Assembly (NCBI RefSeq): GCF_019160155.1
Contig: NZ_JAFNIH010000009.1
Coordinates: forward strand, 27,435-91,434
Source of the DNA: Pinisolibacter aquiterrae
GTDB lineage: Bacteria; Pseudomonadota; Alphaproteobacteria; Rhizobiales; Ancalomicrobiaceae
Direction of reading: 5' to 3'
Length of the DNA stretch: 64,000 nucleotides
Of this stretch, positions 1 to 10,749 are shown piece by piece. The position numbers and the translations under genes are program-made. Within the stretch, counting starts at the first letter, position 1; each line of letters begins with the position of its first letter. The notes under the pieces are model-generated. The model did not search any database. It worked only from the letters and a program-made list of their open reading frames with translations, and was not told the origin of the DNA.

Positions 1-171
1 GCGCGCGAGATCGGCCGCAACGCCGACGGCGTCGTGGTGGGCTCGGCGATCGTCCAGGCGATCGCGGGAAGCCTCGTCGACGGCAAGGCGAGCCCGGCGA
101 CCGTCGCCGCGGTGACGACTCTGGTCGCCGATCTGGCGCGGGGCGTCGCCGCCGCCCGTGCCGCCGAGTGA
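1..171 (+). CDS. trpA: Tryptophan synthase alpha subunit, C-terminal fragment
   Basis: Frame 1 is open from the window edge to a TGA at 169-171, giving 56 residues. The segment [15 protein letters not shown] matches the C-terminal phosphate-binding strand-helix of TrpA ([12 protein letters not shown] in many homologues). The enzyme cleaves indole-3-glycerol phosphate to indole and glyceraldehyde-3-phosphate in the cytosol. The start lies outside the window. The next gene is accD, and trpA-accD-folC is a common alphaproteobacterial order, which supports the call. It is cut only by the window edge; nothing suggests that it is broken. Confidence 0.88.
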   Translation, partial: AREIGRNADGVVVGSAIVQAIAGSLVDGKASPATVAAVTTLVADLARGVAAARAAE

Positions 172-222
172 GTTTTCGGGTCGCGCGCCCCCTGGGGTCG
201 CGACCGATCATGGAGAAGCCCT

Positions 223-1122
<900 letters not shown>

Positions 1123-1139
1123 GGCGCTCCGGAGGTCCG

Positions 1140-2453
1140 ATGCCGTCGTCGCTCGACGCGCTGTTGGCGCGGCTCGCCAAGACCGTGCCGGCCGGTTGGG
1201 ACCTCGGTCTCGACCGGATGCGACGGGTGCTCGCCCGGCTCGGGGATCCGCAACGGGCGATCCCGCCGGTGATCCACGTCGCCGGGACCAACGGCAAGGG
1301 CTCGACCACGGCCTTTCTGCGGGCGATGCTCGAGGCGTCGGGACGCCGGGTCCACGTCTATACCTCGCCGCATCTGGTGCGCTTCGCCGAACGGGTACGG
1401 GTCGCCGGCGCCATCGCCACCGACGCGGCGCTGGCGGAAGCGATCGCGCGGGCCGAGGCGGCCAACGACGGCGAGCCGATCACCTTCTTCGAACTGGCGA
1501 CCATCGCCGCCTTCCTGCTCTTCGCCGAGACCCCGGCCGACGTCACCCTGCTCGAGGTCGGGCTCGGCGGGCGGCTCGACGCGACCAACGTGGTCGAGAA
1601 CCGTCTCGTCTCGGTGATCACGCCGATTTCGATGGATCACGAGGCCTTTCTCGGCGACACGCTCGAGAAGATCGCCGCCGAGAAGGCGGGGATCGTCGAG
1701 CGCGGCCGGCCGGTGGTGGCGAGCCCGCAGGAGGACGCCGTCGTCGCGGTGCTCGAGCGCGCGGCGGCACGGGCCGGGGTGCGGCTCGCGCTCGGCGGGC
1801 GAGAGTGGAGCGCGAGCGAGGACGGCGGACGTCTGATCTTCCAGAGCGAGCGCGGGCTGATCGATCTGCCGATGCCGCGTCTCCTCGGACCGCATCAGGT
1901 CGAGAACGCCGGCACGGCGATCGCGGCGCTGGAGGCGGCGGGGTTCGATCTCGACGCCGAGACGATCGGGCGCGGGCTCACTTCGGTCGATTGGCCGGCG
2001 CGGATGCAGCCGCTGACGCGCGGGGCTCTGGTCGACCGCGCCCCGCCCGGCGCCGAGATCTGGCTCGACGGCGGCCACAATCCGGGGGCGGGGGTGAGGA
2101 TCGCCGCGACGCTCGCGGCGCTCGGGCGCCGAGCCCCGCGACCGCTCCACCTGATCGCCGGTCTGCTCGAGACCAAGGATCCGTTCGGCTTCTTCGCGCC
2201 CTTCGCCGGGCTCGTCGACACGGTGACGACGGTGCCGATCACCGGCGGCGAGCATCCGGGCCGTGATCCCGAGGCTCTGGCGGCGCTTCTACGCGACCGC
2301 CTCGGGCTGGCGGCGACGGCGGCGGGAAGCGTCGGCGGCGCGTTGGACGATCTGCGGGCGGGGGCGGACGCGACGCCGCAGCGCATTCTGATCGGCGGCT
2401 CGCTCTATCTCGCCGGCGAGGTGTTGCGCGAGAACGGCACGCCGCCGGTCTGA
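1140..2453 (+). CDS. folC: Bifunctional folylpolyglutamate synthase/dihydrofolate synthase
   Basis: The 437-residue product has the Mur-ligase-like P-loop GTNGKGSTT at residues 49-57 and LLEVGLGGRLDATNV, the hallmark of FolC. It adds glutamate to dihydropteroate and to reduced folates using ATP in the cytosol. The start ATG at 1140 follows GGAGG at a good distance and lies 17 bases after accD, so the two are probably co-transcribed. The length is normal (about 420-440). The stop is 4 bases from the stop of the convergent PBP1A gene, leaving no room for a terminator between them. Confidence 0.94.
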   Translation: MPSSLDALLARLAKTVPAGWDLGLDRMRRVLARLGDPQRAIPPVIHVAGTNGKGSTTAFLRAMLEASGRRVHVYTSPHLVRFAERVRVAGAIATDAALAEAIARAEAANDGEPITFFELATIAAFLLFAETPADVTLLEVGLGGRLDATNVVENRLVSVITPISMDHEAFLGDTLEKIAAEKAGIVERGRPVVASPQEDAVVAVLERAAARAGVRLALGGREWSASEDGGRLIFQSERGLIDLPMPRLLGPHQVENAGTAIAALEAAGFDLDAETIGRGLTSVDWPARMQPLTRGALVDRAPPGAEIWLDGGHNPGAGVRIAATLAALGRRAPRPLHLIAGLLETKDPFGFFAPFAGLVDTVTTVPITGGEHPGRDPEALAALLRDRLGLAATAAGSVGGALDDLRAGADATPQRILIGGSLYLAGEVLRENGTPPV

Positions 2454-2457
2454 TCCT

Positions 2458-4824
2458 TCACCGTCCGAAGAGGCCGCCGAGGAATTCGCCGAGCGTCTGC
2501 GGATCGCGCTCGTAGGAGCGCCTGGGGAGCGAGCCGGTGGTCTCGGGGTCGGCGGGCCGGGCGCGCGGGCGCGGTGGCGCCAGCGGCACGGCGACCTGCC
2601 GGCCGGCATCGACCATCGGGATCGCTTCGGCGCGTCCCCCCGACATGGCGTCCTGGGGCGCGGGGCGGTCGGGTGCTCCGGTGTCGTCGCGGGCATAGGC
2701 GCGGCCGGTCGTGCCGGGGATCGCCATGGCCTGACGGCCGCGATGGGCGTCCAGCATGAAACGCTGCCACACCACGGCGGCGAGCGTGCCGCCGGTGCCG
2801 CGCTTGGTAGGGGCGCCGTCGTCGTTGCCGAGCCAGACGCCGGTGGTGAGAAGGCCGGTGTAGCCGATGAACCAGGCGTCGCGGAAATCCTGGCTCGTGC
2901 CGGTCTTGCCGGCGGCGGGCCAGCCGGGGATCTGGGCCTTGCGGCCGGTGCCGGTCGCCAGCGTCTCGGCGAGCATGGTGTTCATCTCGGCGAGCGGCAC
3001 GGGTTCGATGACGCGGCCGATGCCGGTGCCCTTCCGCTTGTAGAGGATCTTGCCGTCGGCGCCACGAATGGTGGTGATGACGTGGGGCACCACGCCCTGG
3101 CCGCCGTTGGAGAAGGGAACATAGGCGCCGGTGATCTCGAGCGGGGTCACCTCCGAGGTGCCGAGCGCGATCGACGGGGTCGCCATCAGCGGCGAGGTGA
3201 TGCCGAGGCGCATCGCCGTCTCGGCGACGTTCTTCGGGCCGACCTCGATGGCGAGCTTGGCGGCGACGGTGTTGATCGAATGGGCGAGCGCGTCCTTCAG
3301 CGTCACCGGCCCACGGAACTCCTTCTCGTAGTTCTTCGGGCTCCAGCCCTTGTAGGTGAAGGGGGTGTCGTCGCGGACGGTGTCCGGGGTCAGCCCGTGT
3401 TCCATCGCGGTCAGATAGACGAAGGGCTTGAAGGCGGAGCCCGGCTGACGCTTGGCGGCGACGGCGCGGTTGAACTGCGACTTGGTGTAGTCGATGCCGC
3501 CGACGAGGGCCTTCACCGCGCCGTTCGGGTCGAGGGAGACGATCGCGCCCTGGCTCACGTCCTTCTTGTCGCCGAACTGGGCCATGCCGGCCTGGAGCGC
3601 CGCCTCGGCGAGGATCTGGAGCGAGGAATCGATCGTGGTCTCGACGACGATGTCCTTGTCGATCGAGCCGATGTAGCTCGGCACCTGATCCATCACCCAG
3701 TCGGCGACGTAGTTCTCGGAGCCGGAGTTGGGTTGGGTGAAGATCATGCGCGGCTGGGCGATCGCCGCCTGACGCTGCTCCTCGGAGATGACGCCGGTCT
3801 CCACCATGGCGGCGAGCACGGTCTGCGCGCGCGCCTTGGCGCGATCGGGATCGCGCGAGGGGGCGTAGCGCGACGGGGCCTTGAGCAGGCCGGCGAGCAT
3901 GGCCGCCTCCATCGGCGTCACGTCGCGGGCCGACTTGCCGAAATAGCGGCGGGCGGCGGCGTCGACGCCATAGGCGCCGGCGCCCATGTAGACGCGATTG
4001 AGGTAGAGTTCGAGGATCTGATCCTTGGTGTAGGTGTGCTCCAGCCACAGGGCGAGCAGGACCTCCTGGACCTTGCGGCCGAAGGTGCGTTCCTGGGTCA
4101 GGAACAGGTTCTTGGCGAGCTGCTGGGTCAGCGTCGAGCCGCCCTGGGAGACGCCGCGCGCGGTCAGGTTCACCACGACGGCACGCGCGAGACCGATCGG
4201 GTCGATGCCGAAGTGATCGCGGAAACGGCGGTCCTCGATGGCGATGACGGCACCGGGCAGCCACGGCGGCAGGTCCTTGATCTTGACCGCCTCGCCGCCG
4301 GTGTCGCCGCGATTGCCGACGAGCTTGCCGTCGGCGGAGACGATCTTGACGTTGGCCGGGCGCTTGGGCACCGCCCATTCGGAGGTCGGCGGCAGGCGCG
4401 CGCCGTAGTAGAGCACGATCCCGCCGACGCCGATGGCGCCCCAGATCATCAGAACGAAGCCCCAGTAGAAGGCCCGGCGGACGAATCGGCCGAAACCGCC
4501 GGGCGGGCGGCCGGAGCCGCCGCGGCGCGGGCGCCGGGGTTCGGGAGCGTCGGTCATCTCGGAGGCCTCCTCGTCCCGGGCGACGCGCTCGCGCCGGCGG
4601 GGGCGATCGAAATCGTCGTCGCGCTGGGCGGAGAGCGGCCGTTCCTCGATGTAGAGGGTGGGTTCGATGCGGCCGCGCCCGACTTCGCGGGGCGGGCCAC
4701 GGCGCACCGGGCCGCGGCCGGCGGTGGGGCGATCCTCGGGGCGCAGGCGCAGATCGAGGCGATCGGGGGCCTCTTCGTCGTCCTCGAAGACGGGATCTCG
4801 ACGTCGATCCGCTCGCTTCGCCAC
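2458..4824 (-). CDS. mrcA: Penicillin-binding protein 1A (bifunctional transglycosylase/transpeptidase)
   Basis: This 788-residue class A PBP polymerises and cross-links peptidoglycan at the inner membrane. A charged cytoplasmic tail of about 110 residues (Arg/Asp/Glu rich) precedes a membrane helix at about 119-141. The GT51 domain shows AIEDRRFRDHFG (195-206) and GGSTLTQQLAKNL (228-240). The transpeptidase domain has Ser463 in SAFK, SIN at 516-518 and KTG at 640-642. The start is GTG at 4824, preceded by GGAGGG on the minus strand; no better ATG exists upstream. The long basic/acidic N-terminal tail is larger than in enterobacterial PBP1A and could be a docking region, which is inference. 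Confidence 0.93.
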   Translation of the reverse strand: MAKRADRRRDPVFEDDEEAPDRLDLRLRPEDRPTAGRGPVRRGPPREVGRGRIEPTLYIEERPLSAQRDDDFDRPRRRERVARDEEASEMTDAPEPRRPRRGGSGRPPGGFGRFVRRAFYWGFVLMIWGAIGVGGIVLYYGARLPPTSEWAVPKRPANVKIVSADGKLVGNRGDTGGEAVKIKDLPPWLPGAVIAIEDRRFRDHFGIDPIGLARAVVVNLTARGVSQGGSTLTQQLAKNLFLTQERTFGRKVQEVLLALWLEHTYTKDQILELYLNRVYMGAGAYGVDAAARRYFGKSARDVTPMEAAMLAGLLKAPSRYAPSRDPDRAKARAQTVLAAMVETGVISEEQRQAAIAQPRMIFTQPNSGSENYVADWVMDQVPSYIGSIDKDIVVETTIDSSLQILAEAALQAGMAQFGDKKDVSQGAIVSLDPNGAVKALVGGIDYTKSQFNRAVAAKRQPGSAFKPFVYLTAMEHGLTPDTVRDDTPFTYKGWSPKNYEKEFRGPVTLKDALAHSINTVAAKLAIEVGPKNVAETAMRLGITSPLMATPSIALGTSEVTPLEITGAYVPFSNGGQGVVPHVITTIRGADGKILYKRKGTGIGRVIEPVPLAEMNTMLAETLATGTGRKAQIPGWPAAGKTGTSQDFRDAWFIGYTGLLTTGVWLGNDDGAPTKRGTGGTLAAVVWQRFMLDAHRGRQAMAIPGTTGRAYARDDTGAPDRPAPQDAMSGGRAEAIPMVDAGRQVAVPLAPPRPRARPADPETTGSLPRRSYERDPQTLGEFLGGLFGR

Positions 4825-4961
4825 ACCGTCCCTCCAACCCTCGCGATCGTCCCCTCTTCGGCGACGGTCTCCCTGATGGGAGGGTATTGGGGGCGTTTTA
4901 AGGCGAGGTTAACCGAGAGCGATCCGGGGGCGGGGGGCCGGGCGGCTCCCCGTCCTCGTCG

Positions 4962-7298
4962 TCAGGCGCGTTCGGCGAATTTGCGCGACATCGCCTCGAC
5001 GGCGGCCAGCGTCGACATGTTGACGACGCCGCGCGAGGTCACCGAGGGGGTGAGGATGTGGGCGGGTTTCGCCGCGCCGAGCAGGATCGGGCCGACGTGG
5101 AGGGCGTCGGTCATCGCCTTGATCAGGTTGAGGGCGATGTTGGCCGAGTCGAGCGAGGGAAAGACCAGGAGGTTGGCGTCGCTCTTCAGGGTCGAGTCCG
5201 GCATGATTCGCTCGCGGATGGCGCGGACGATCGCCGCGTCGCCGTGCATTTCGCCGTCGATCTCGAGGCCGGGATCGAGGGCGCGGACGAGATCGAGGGC
5301 CTTGCGCATCTTGCGGGCGGAAGGCAGGTCGCGCGAGCCGAAGTTCGAGGCCGACAGGAGCGCCGCCTTGGGCTCGAGGCCGAATCGGCGGATGTGGCGC
5401 GCCGCGAGGATGGTGGCGTGGGCGATCTCCTCGCAGGTCGGATCCGGCGTCACATAGGTGTCGGTGAGGAACCAGGCGCCCTTCTGGGCGATCAGCAGGG
5501 ACACGGTCGAGAAGTCCATGTCGGGGCTGTCGAAACCGACGACGTCGCTGACCACCTTGCGATGGCGTTCGAAACCGCCCTCGAGGCCGCAGATCAGGGC
5601 ATCGGCGTCGCCGCGCTCGACGGCGATGGCGCCGATCACCGTGGTGTTGGAGCGCACGATGGTCTTGGCGCCGTCGGGGGTGACGCCCTTGCGGCCGACC
5701 TTGGCGAAATAGGTCTGGGTGTACTCGTTGAAGCGCCGGTCGTTGGCCGGATCGACCACCTCGAATTCGACGCCGGGACGGATCTTGAGGCCGAACCGCT
5801 CGCAGCGCGCCTCGATCACCTTGGGGCGGCCGATCAGGATCGGCTGAGCGATGTCCTCCTCGAGCAGCACCTGGGCGGCGCGCAGGACGCGCTCGTCCTC
5901 GCCGTCGGAATAGACGATGCGGGCCTTCTCGCGGGTCGCCTTCGCGGCGGCGGTGATCGGCTTCATGATCAGGCCGGAGCGGAAGACGAAGCGGGTCAGC
6001 TCCTCGACATAGGCGTCGAAGTCGCGGATCGGCCGGCGCGCCACGCCCGATTCCATCGCCGCCTTGGCGACGGCGGGGGCGATGCGCAGGATCAGACGGC
6101 GATCGAAGGGCGAGGGGATCAGATAGTCCGGACCGAACACGACCGGGCCGCCGTCGGCGTTCCTGAGATCGCCGGCCTCCTCGTGGGCGAGTTCGGCGAT
6201 GGCGCGCACCGCCGCCTGTTTCATGTTCTCGTCGATCGCCGTGGCGCCGACGTCGAGGGCGCCGCGGAAGATGTGCGGGAAACAGAGGACGTTGTTGACC
6301 TGATTGGCGAAATCGGAGCGTCCGGTGCAGATCATGGCGTCGGGGCGGACCTCGCGGGCGAGGTCGGGCATGATTTCCGGCGTCGGATTGGCGAGCGCCA
6401 TGATCATCGGACGATCGGCCATCTGCTTCAGCAGTTCCGGCTTCAGCACGCCGCCGGCGGAAAGGCCGAGGAAGACGTCGGCGCCGTCGATCACCTCGGC
6501 GAGGGTGCGCTTGTCGGAGGGCTGCGCATAGACCGCCTTCCACTGGTCCATGTGGACGGTGCGGCCTTCCCAGACGAGGCCCTCGAGGTCGCAGACCCAG
6601 ATGTTGGAGCGGGTGGCGCCGAGCGAGACCAGGAGGTTGAGACAGGCGAGCGCCGCAGCACCTGCGCCGGAGGCGACGATCTTGACGTCGGCGAGGGTCT
6701 TTCCGGCCACTTCGAGGCCGTTGAGGATGGCGGCGGCGACGATGATGGCGGTGCCGTGCTGATCGTCGTGGAAGACCGGGATCTTCATCTTCTCGCGCAG
6801 GCGACGCTCGACCTCGAAACACTCGGGGGCCTTGATGTCCTCGAGGTTGATGCCGCCGAAGGTCGGCTCCAGCGCCGAGACGACCTCGACCATGCGGTCG
6901 ACCTCGGGGGCGTCGATCTCGATGTCGAAGACGTCGATGCCGGCGAATTTCTTGAAGAGGACGGCCTTGCCCTCCATCACCGGCTTGGAAGCGAGCGGAC
7001 CGATGTTGCCGAGGCCGAGAACGGCGGTGCCGTTGGAGACCACGGCGACCAGATTGGCGCGGGCGGTGTAGTCGTCGGCGCGTTCGGGATCCGCCTCGAT
7101 GGCGAGGCACGGGGCGGCGACGCCCGGCGAATAGGCGAGCGCCAGGTCGCGCTGGTTGCCGAGCGGCTTGGTCGGCTGAACCTCGAGCTTGCCGGGCCGC
7201 GGGTATTTGTGGAAGTAGAGCGCGGCGTCCGAGAGTTCGTCGTTGTGCGAACGCTGGCTGAAGGTCTTGGCGCTCTCGCTGGTCGGCTCGGTCGTCAT
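4962..7298 (-). CDS. maeB: NADP-dependent malic enzyme with C-terminal phosphotransacetylase-like domain
   Basis: The 778-residue product has an N-terminal malic enzyme ([18 protein letters not shown], then [12 protein letters not shown] with metal-binding residues, then a Rossmann [11 protein letters not shown]) and, from about residue 430, a phosphotransacetylase-like domain ([12 protein letters not shown] to the end). This is the large MaeB architecture of Proteobacteria. It decarboxylates malate to pyruvate and makes NADPH; the C-terminal domain is generally regulatory. The start ATG at 7298 ([15 protein letters not shown]) is chosen over an in-frame extension to 7442 because GGGAGC lies just upstream and the family begins near here. 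The gene is monocistronic and divergent from a small membrane protein. Confidence 0.94.
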   Translation of the reverse strand: MTTEPTSESAKTFSQRSHNDELSDAALYFHKYPRPGKLEVQPTKPLGNQRDLALAYSPGVAAPCLAIEADPERADDYTARANLVAVVSNGTAVLGLGNIGPLASKPVMEGKAVLFKKFAGIDVFDIEIDAPEVDRMVEVVSALEPTFGGINLEDIKAPECFEVERRLREKMKIPVFHDDQHGTAIIVAAAILNGLEVAGKTLADVKIVASGAGAAALACLNLLVSLGATRSNIWVCDLEGLVWEGRTVHMDQWKAVYAQPSDKRTLAEVIDGADVFLGLSAGGVLKPELLKQMADRPMIMALANPTPEIMPDLAREVRPDAMICTGRSDFANQVNNVLCFPHIFRGALDVGATAIDENMKQAAVRAIAELAHEEAGDLRNADGGPVVFGPDYLIPSPFDRRLILRIAPAVAKAAMESGVARRPIRDFDAYVEELTRFVFRSGLIMKPITAAAKATREKARIVYSDGEDERVLRAAQVLLEEDIAQPILIGRPKVIEARCERFGLKIRPGVEFEVVDPANDRRFNEYTQTYFAKVGRKGVTPDGAKTIVRSNTTVIGAIAVERGDADALICGLEGGFERHRKVVSDVVGFDSPDMDFSTVSLLIAQKGAWFLTDTYVTPDPTCEEIAHATILAARHIRRFGLEPKAALLSASNFGSRDLPSARKMRKALDLVRALDPGLEIDGEMHGDAAIVRAIRERIMPDSTLKSDANLLVFPSLDSANIALNLIKAMTDALHVGPILLGAAKPAHILTPSVTSRGVVNMSTLAAVEAMSRKFAERA

Positions 7299-7629
7299 CG
7301 GGTGCTCCCGTGTGCGTGGCCCGTGCGCGACGTCGGCTCGTTCTCGAACCGATTCCGAATGAAAGTCTCGAAAACTCGACTTTCGACTGCGACCACGGGC
7401 CGCAAGCGTTAGCGCCCCAATCCGGCGGGAGCAAGTCGTCACTTCGCATGAAATGCCTCGTAATCGATTGAAAAATCAATTCATTTCATGCTGCATCGCA
7501 ACACGAGGCGGGTTGCGCGGCGTGATGGCGCGTTGCGCGTGTCGCTGCCGCACCGTAAACAGGGGTGGTGGCGCCGTCGTCGTCGACGGGCGCCGCGAGG
7601 ATCGAACCGGGTCGAAGGGGACGGTCGGC
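7299..7629. promoter_or_regulatory. Divergent intergenic region with a nested AT-rich palindrome
   Basis: No gene is seen in these 331 bases. Positions 7446-7455 (GCATGAAATG) and 7482-7491 (CATTTCATGC) form a perfect 10-bp inverted repeat. Inside it lies a second one, ATTGA at 7467-7471 and TCAAT at 7476-7480. The stretch is much more AT-rich than its surroundings and lies between divergent maeB and the small membrane protein gene, so it is a plausible operator or promoter region. The binding protein is unknown, and -10/-35 boxes could not be placed with confidence. Confidence 0.4.
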
Positions 7630-7947
7630 ATGTTTCGTTTCATGGTTCGCGTGCTCGGCCTGTGGTGTCTCGCCGGCGGCTTCGCCGCGGCGATGATCGA
7701 CGGGATGAAGAGCATCGCCGCCTCGAAGGTCGCCATGAGCACGGCGGCGGACACCTGGAGCGAGCTGGCGCCGGGTTCGCTCGCCGCCGTCGCCGCCTTC
7801 GTCGAGGGGCGTCTCGGCGAAGGGGTCTGGGCGGCGATGAAGTCCGCGCTGACGACCCTTCCGACCTGGGTGCTGCTCGGCGTCGTCGGCGCGCTGCTGG
7901 TGGCGGTGGCGCTGCCGGTGGAGGACGAGGCCCTGCCGCCGCCGTGA
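7630..7947 (+). CDS. Small conserved inner-membrane protein, unknown function
   Basis: The 105-residue product starts at ATG 7630 after GAAGGGG; an upstream in-frame extension to 7453 is Arg-rich and looks non-coding. It has a hydrophobic N-terminal helix (about residues 5-22) and a second one near the C-terminus (about 78-98), separated by an amphipathic linker containing TWSELAPGSLAAV. I recognise the pattern as a small two-helix membrane protein family common in Hyphomicrobiales, sometimes named as a PetM-like protein, but a real cytochrome b6f subunit is not expected here. No function can be assigned. A GTGCCG/CGGCAC hairpin at 7951-7966 follows the stop without a U tract. Confidence 0.65.
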   Translation: MFRFMVRVLGLWCLAGGFAAAMIDGMKSIAASKVAMSTAADTWSELAPGSLAAVAAFVEGRLGEGVWAAMKSALTTLPTWVLLGVVGALLVAVALPVEDEALPPP

Positions 7948-8216
7948 GGCGTGCCGCGCTCGGCACGGGTCCCGCGTGACGGACCGTCATGGAACCGTCG
8001 AACAAGCATCTTATCTCCTCGAAGACGACGCCCGCCCGGACCGTGATAGACTGATCGTCGCGTTCGGGATCACGAGACCGCGTCGAGCGAGGAGACCCCG
8101 TTGAACCCATTCGGCTCTCGTACCATCGCGCCGTGTCGGGACGCCGTCGGACGTCGCGGCGGCTCGGTGAACGGCACCGTCGTGGCCACCGGCGCGGCGC
8201 GGATCGGGAGGGCGGC

Positions 8217-9167
8217 ATGACCCAGCCCGCGATGGACACCGGGCCGACGGCGCCTCCCGAGGACGTCTTCGCCCACTCCCCGGTCGGCAAGGCGCGCTAC
8301 CTGCCGCGCTCCGGCGAGACCCTGGCGGGGGCGCTGCGCCGTATCCTGATCGACGAGATCACCGGCGCGCGCGCCATCGTCTGCGATCCCGATCTCTCCC
8401 GCGCCGAGAGGGTGCACCGGACCCGGCGCGCCTTGAAGCGGGTGCGCAGTCTGTGGGCGGTGCTGGAGCCTCTGCCCGGGGCCAATCGCGAGGGGCGGAT
8501 CCGTCAGGTGCGCGACGCCGGCCGTCTGCTCGCCGAGGCCCGCGACGCCGACGTGATGGCGGCGGAGGCGAGCCGGCTCGTGGAGCGGGCGGCGGGGCGG
8601 GCCGATCCGGCGGCGAAGTTGCTCGAGGCGCGCTGCGCGGCGCGGGCCGAACGGGCGCATCTCGAGGTGCCGCCGTTCGACGAAGTGGCGGCGCGGCTGC
8701 GCGCCTGCGAGGCCGACGCGCGGTCGCTGCCGCTCGTCTTCGAGGGCGGGCCGCTCCTCGTCGAGGCGCTGGTGGCGAGCTATCGGCGCGGCCGCAAGGA
8801 CTGGCGCGAGATCGACGACGGGGCGACCGGCAAGGCGCTGCACGACTGGCGCAAACGGGTCAAGCAGCGGCGCCATCTCTCGGCGATCGTGCCGATCGCG
8901 ACCGCGGTGACCAGCCGCTCGATCCAGACCGATCTCGAGCAACTCGGCGAAATCCTCGGCGAGGAGCACGATCTGGCGGTGATGCGGCATCATCTCGAGA
9001 CCGAGCCCGGCTTCCTGGCGCCGAGCGAGGGCCGCGACGACCTGCTCGAGCTGATCGCGCGGCGGCGGCGCAAGCTCAGGAAGGTGGCGCTCGATCTCGG
9101 CGGCGAACTCTACGATCTGCGCACGCGGGCCTTCGCCCGGGATCTGGAGGCCCTGCGGGAACTCTGA
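8217..9167 (+). CDS. CHAD domain-containing protein
   Basis: The 316-residue product is an all-alpha CHAD domain protein with the conserved His/Arg/Lys helices VHRTRRALKRVRSLW and LHDWRKRVKQRRHLS. CHAD domains bind inorganic polyphosphate and are often found near polyphosphate or CYTH enzymes; no CYTH partner is seen here. The start ATG at 8217 follows GGGAGG; an extension to 8133 is basic and unlike the family. C-terminal helices carry EQLGEILGEEHDLAVM, typical for the family. A role in polyphosphate granule binding is known of the family and not shown here. No signal peptide is visible. Confidence 0.85.
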   Translation: MTQPAMDTGPTAPPEDVFAHSPVGKARYLPRSGETLAGALRRILIDEITGARAIVCDPDLSRAERVHRTRRALKRVRSLWAVLEPLPGANREGRIRQVRDAGRLLAEARDADVMAAEASRLVERAAGRADPAAKLLEARCAARAERAHLEVPPFDEVAARLRACEADARSLPLVFEGGPLLVEALVASYRRGRKDWREIDDGATGKALHDWRKRVKQRRHLSAIVPIATAVTSRSIQTDLEQLGEILGEEHDLAVMRHHLETEPGFLAPSEGRDDLLELIARRRRKLRKVALDLGGELYDLRTRAFARDLEALREL

Positions 9168-9230
9168 TAGGGCTTTCGCAACGCAACATGTTCCCGGCGC
9201 CGTCGCGCCGGAGCGATCACGGAGACGGCG

Positions 9231-9746
9231 ATGGCCGAGAAATTCATCGAACGCGGCCTCTTCGCCAGCCGCTGGCTGATGGCGCCGATGTATGTGGGGC
9301 TCGTCGGCGCGCTGCTGGTGCTGATGTTGAAGTTCCTGCAGGGGCTGGTCGAATTCGCGCTGCACGCGGTGACGGCGAGCGAGGCGCAGACCGTGCTGGC
9401 GATCCTGTCGCTGATCGACCTGACGCTCGCCGGCAATCTTCTGCTGATCGTCATCTTCTCCGGTTACGAGAACTTCGTCTCCAAGATCGACGTGGGCGAT
9501 CACGAGGATCAGCCGGACTGGAAGGGCAAGGTCGATTTCGCCGCCCTGAAGATCAAGCTGATCGCCTCCATCGTGGCGATCTCGGGTATTCACCTTTTGA
9601 AGATCTTCATGGACATCGGGAAATTCACCGATCGCGACATCATGTGGATGACGATCATCCACGTCGTCTTCGTCGTGTCCGGCGTTCTCCTGGCGCTGAT
9701 GGACAAGATCCACGGCGCCCACGAGACGCAAGGCGCGCTGCACTGA
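9231..9746 (+). CDS. YqhA/UPF0114 family membrane protein
   Basis: The 171-residue product starts MAEKFIERGLFASRWLMAPMY, the signature beginning of UPF0114 (YqhA, TIGR00645). Four hydrophobic segments are visible, at about 12-35, 50-75, 105-125 and 135-158. SGYENFVSKID between the second and third is conserved in the family. It is an inner membrane protein of unknown function. It follows the CHAD gene by 63 bases on the same strand, so the two may share a transcript; its stop faces the convergent mepA gene. Confidence 0.88.
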   Translation: MAEKFIERGLFASRWLMAPMYVGLVGALLVLMLKFLQGLVEFALHAVTASEAQTVLAILSLIDLTLAGNLLLIVIFSGYENFVSKIDVGDHEDQPDWKGKVDFAALKIKLIASIVAISGIHLLKIFMDIGKFTDRDIMWMTIIHVVFVVSGVLLALMDKIHGAHETQGALH

Positions 9747-9770
9747 TCTCCGGCCGCGCCGCGGCTCGCC

Positions 9771-10679
9771 TCAGCGCGCCACCAGCACCTCGCGACAGGC
9801 CGAGGGCAGGTCGGCGAGGGTGAGCGGCGGGCTCGGCTTTTCCGGCGGGCTCGGCTTCCACGGCTCGGGGCCGAGCCACCACGCCAGATCCGCGCCGCAG
9901 CCGTCGCCGTCGGGCGGGGCCGGCTGATCCTTGCAGGCGGTCTCGCCGTGGGGGCAGGCGAGGCGGATGTGGAAATGGTAGTTGTGGCCGTACCAGGGGC
10001 GGACCTTGGCGAGCCAATGACGGTCGCCGGTCGCCCAGTCGCACAGTGCCTTCTTGATCGGCGGATTGACGAAGATGCGCGCCACCTCCGGATCGCGCGC
10101 CGCCTCGCGCATCAGTTTCGCCCGGGTCTCGGTCCATCTGGTGCGGTCGAGTTCGCGCGCTGCCATGTTCACCATCGACACCGCCGAGATGGTCTCGCGC
10201 TCCTGCGACGACAGGGTGCGATCGGGCATGGGCGAGAACCAGATGTCGGCGTCGAGGCCGAGCTGATGGCTGGCGTGTCCGGTCAGCATCGGGCCGCCAC
10301 GCGGTTGCGACATGTCGCCCACGAGAAGGCCGGGCCAGCCGACGGCGCGGCCCTTCGCGGCGAAGCGCTCGAGGAAGGCGATCAGCGCCGGGTGGCCCCA
10401 ATTGCGATTGCGCGACAGGCGCATCACCTGCCAAGCGTTGCCGTCGACCGGCAGCGCCACCGCGCCGGCGAGGCAGCCGCGCGCATAGGCGCCGATCGAC
10501 CGGGCCTCGAGCGGCGCGGGCGCCGCGGCGGCCCCGAACAAGACCTTGGCGGCATCGGCGGGAAGGGCGTCGCGGGCCTTCTCCATCTCGCTCCGCCCTT
10601 CCGTGCCCGAGGATTGGGCGGCGGCGGGGGCGAGCGAGGCGAGGAGCACGGCGGCGACGAGCGGAAGGGTCGATCGCAT
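9771..10679 (-). CDS. mepA: Penicillin-insensitive murein endopeptidase
   Basis: The 302-residue product has a signal peptide (residues 1-22, ending AAA-Q) and belongs to the LAS metallopeptidases (MepA, M74). The zinc ligands are visible as H138 and D145 in HASHQLGLDADIW and the last His of NYHFHIRL. It cleaves D-alanyl-meso-diaminopimelate cross-links in periplasmic peptidoglycan. Additional cysteines (LACPHGETACKDQP) suggest disulfides. The length is close to that of the enterobacterial enzyme. The PBP1A gene lies elsewhere in the window, so there is no local cell-wall operon. Confidence 0.92.
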   Translation of the reverse strand: MRSTLPLVAAVLLASLAPAAAQSSGTEGRSEMEKARDALPADAAKVLFGAAAAPAPLEARSIGAYARGCLAGAVALPVDGNAWQVMRLSRNRNWGHPALIAFLERFAAKGRAVGWPGLLVGDMSQPRGGPMLTGHASHQLGLDADIWFSPMPDRTLSSQERETISAVSMVNMAARELDRTRWTETRAKLMREAARDPEVARIFVNPPIKKALCDWATGDRHWLAKVRPWYGHNYHFHIRLACPHGETACKDQPAPPDGDGCGADLAWWLGPEPWKPSPPEKPSPPLTLADLPSACREVLVAR

Positions 10680-10749
10680 GGCGGGCCTCGAGGCGGGAGG
10701 AACGTCGCAGGATCCTACAGGCGGGATCTTTACGAATCGTCGACCATGT

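Noticed and set aside
2743..5457. 904-residue plus-strand open frame
   Set aside because: It lies antisense to PBP1A and malic enzyme, is rich in Gly/Asp/Ala/His-Arg repeats typical of the opposite strand of GC-rich genes, and shows no domain.
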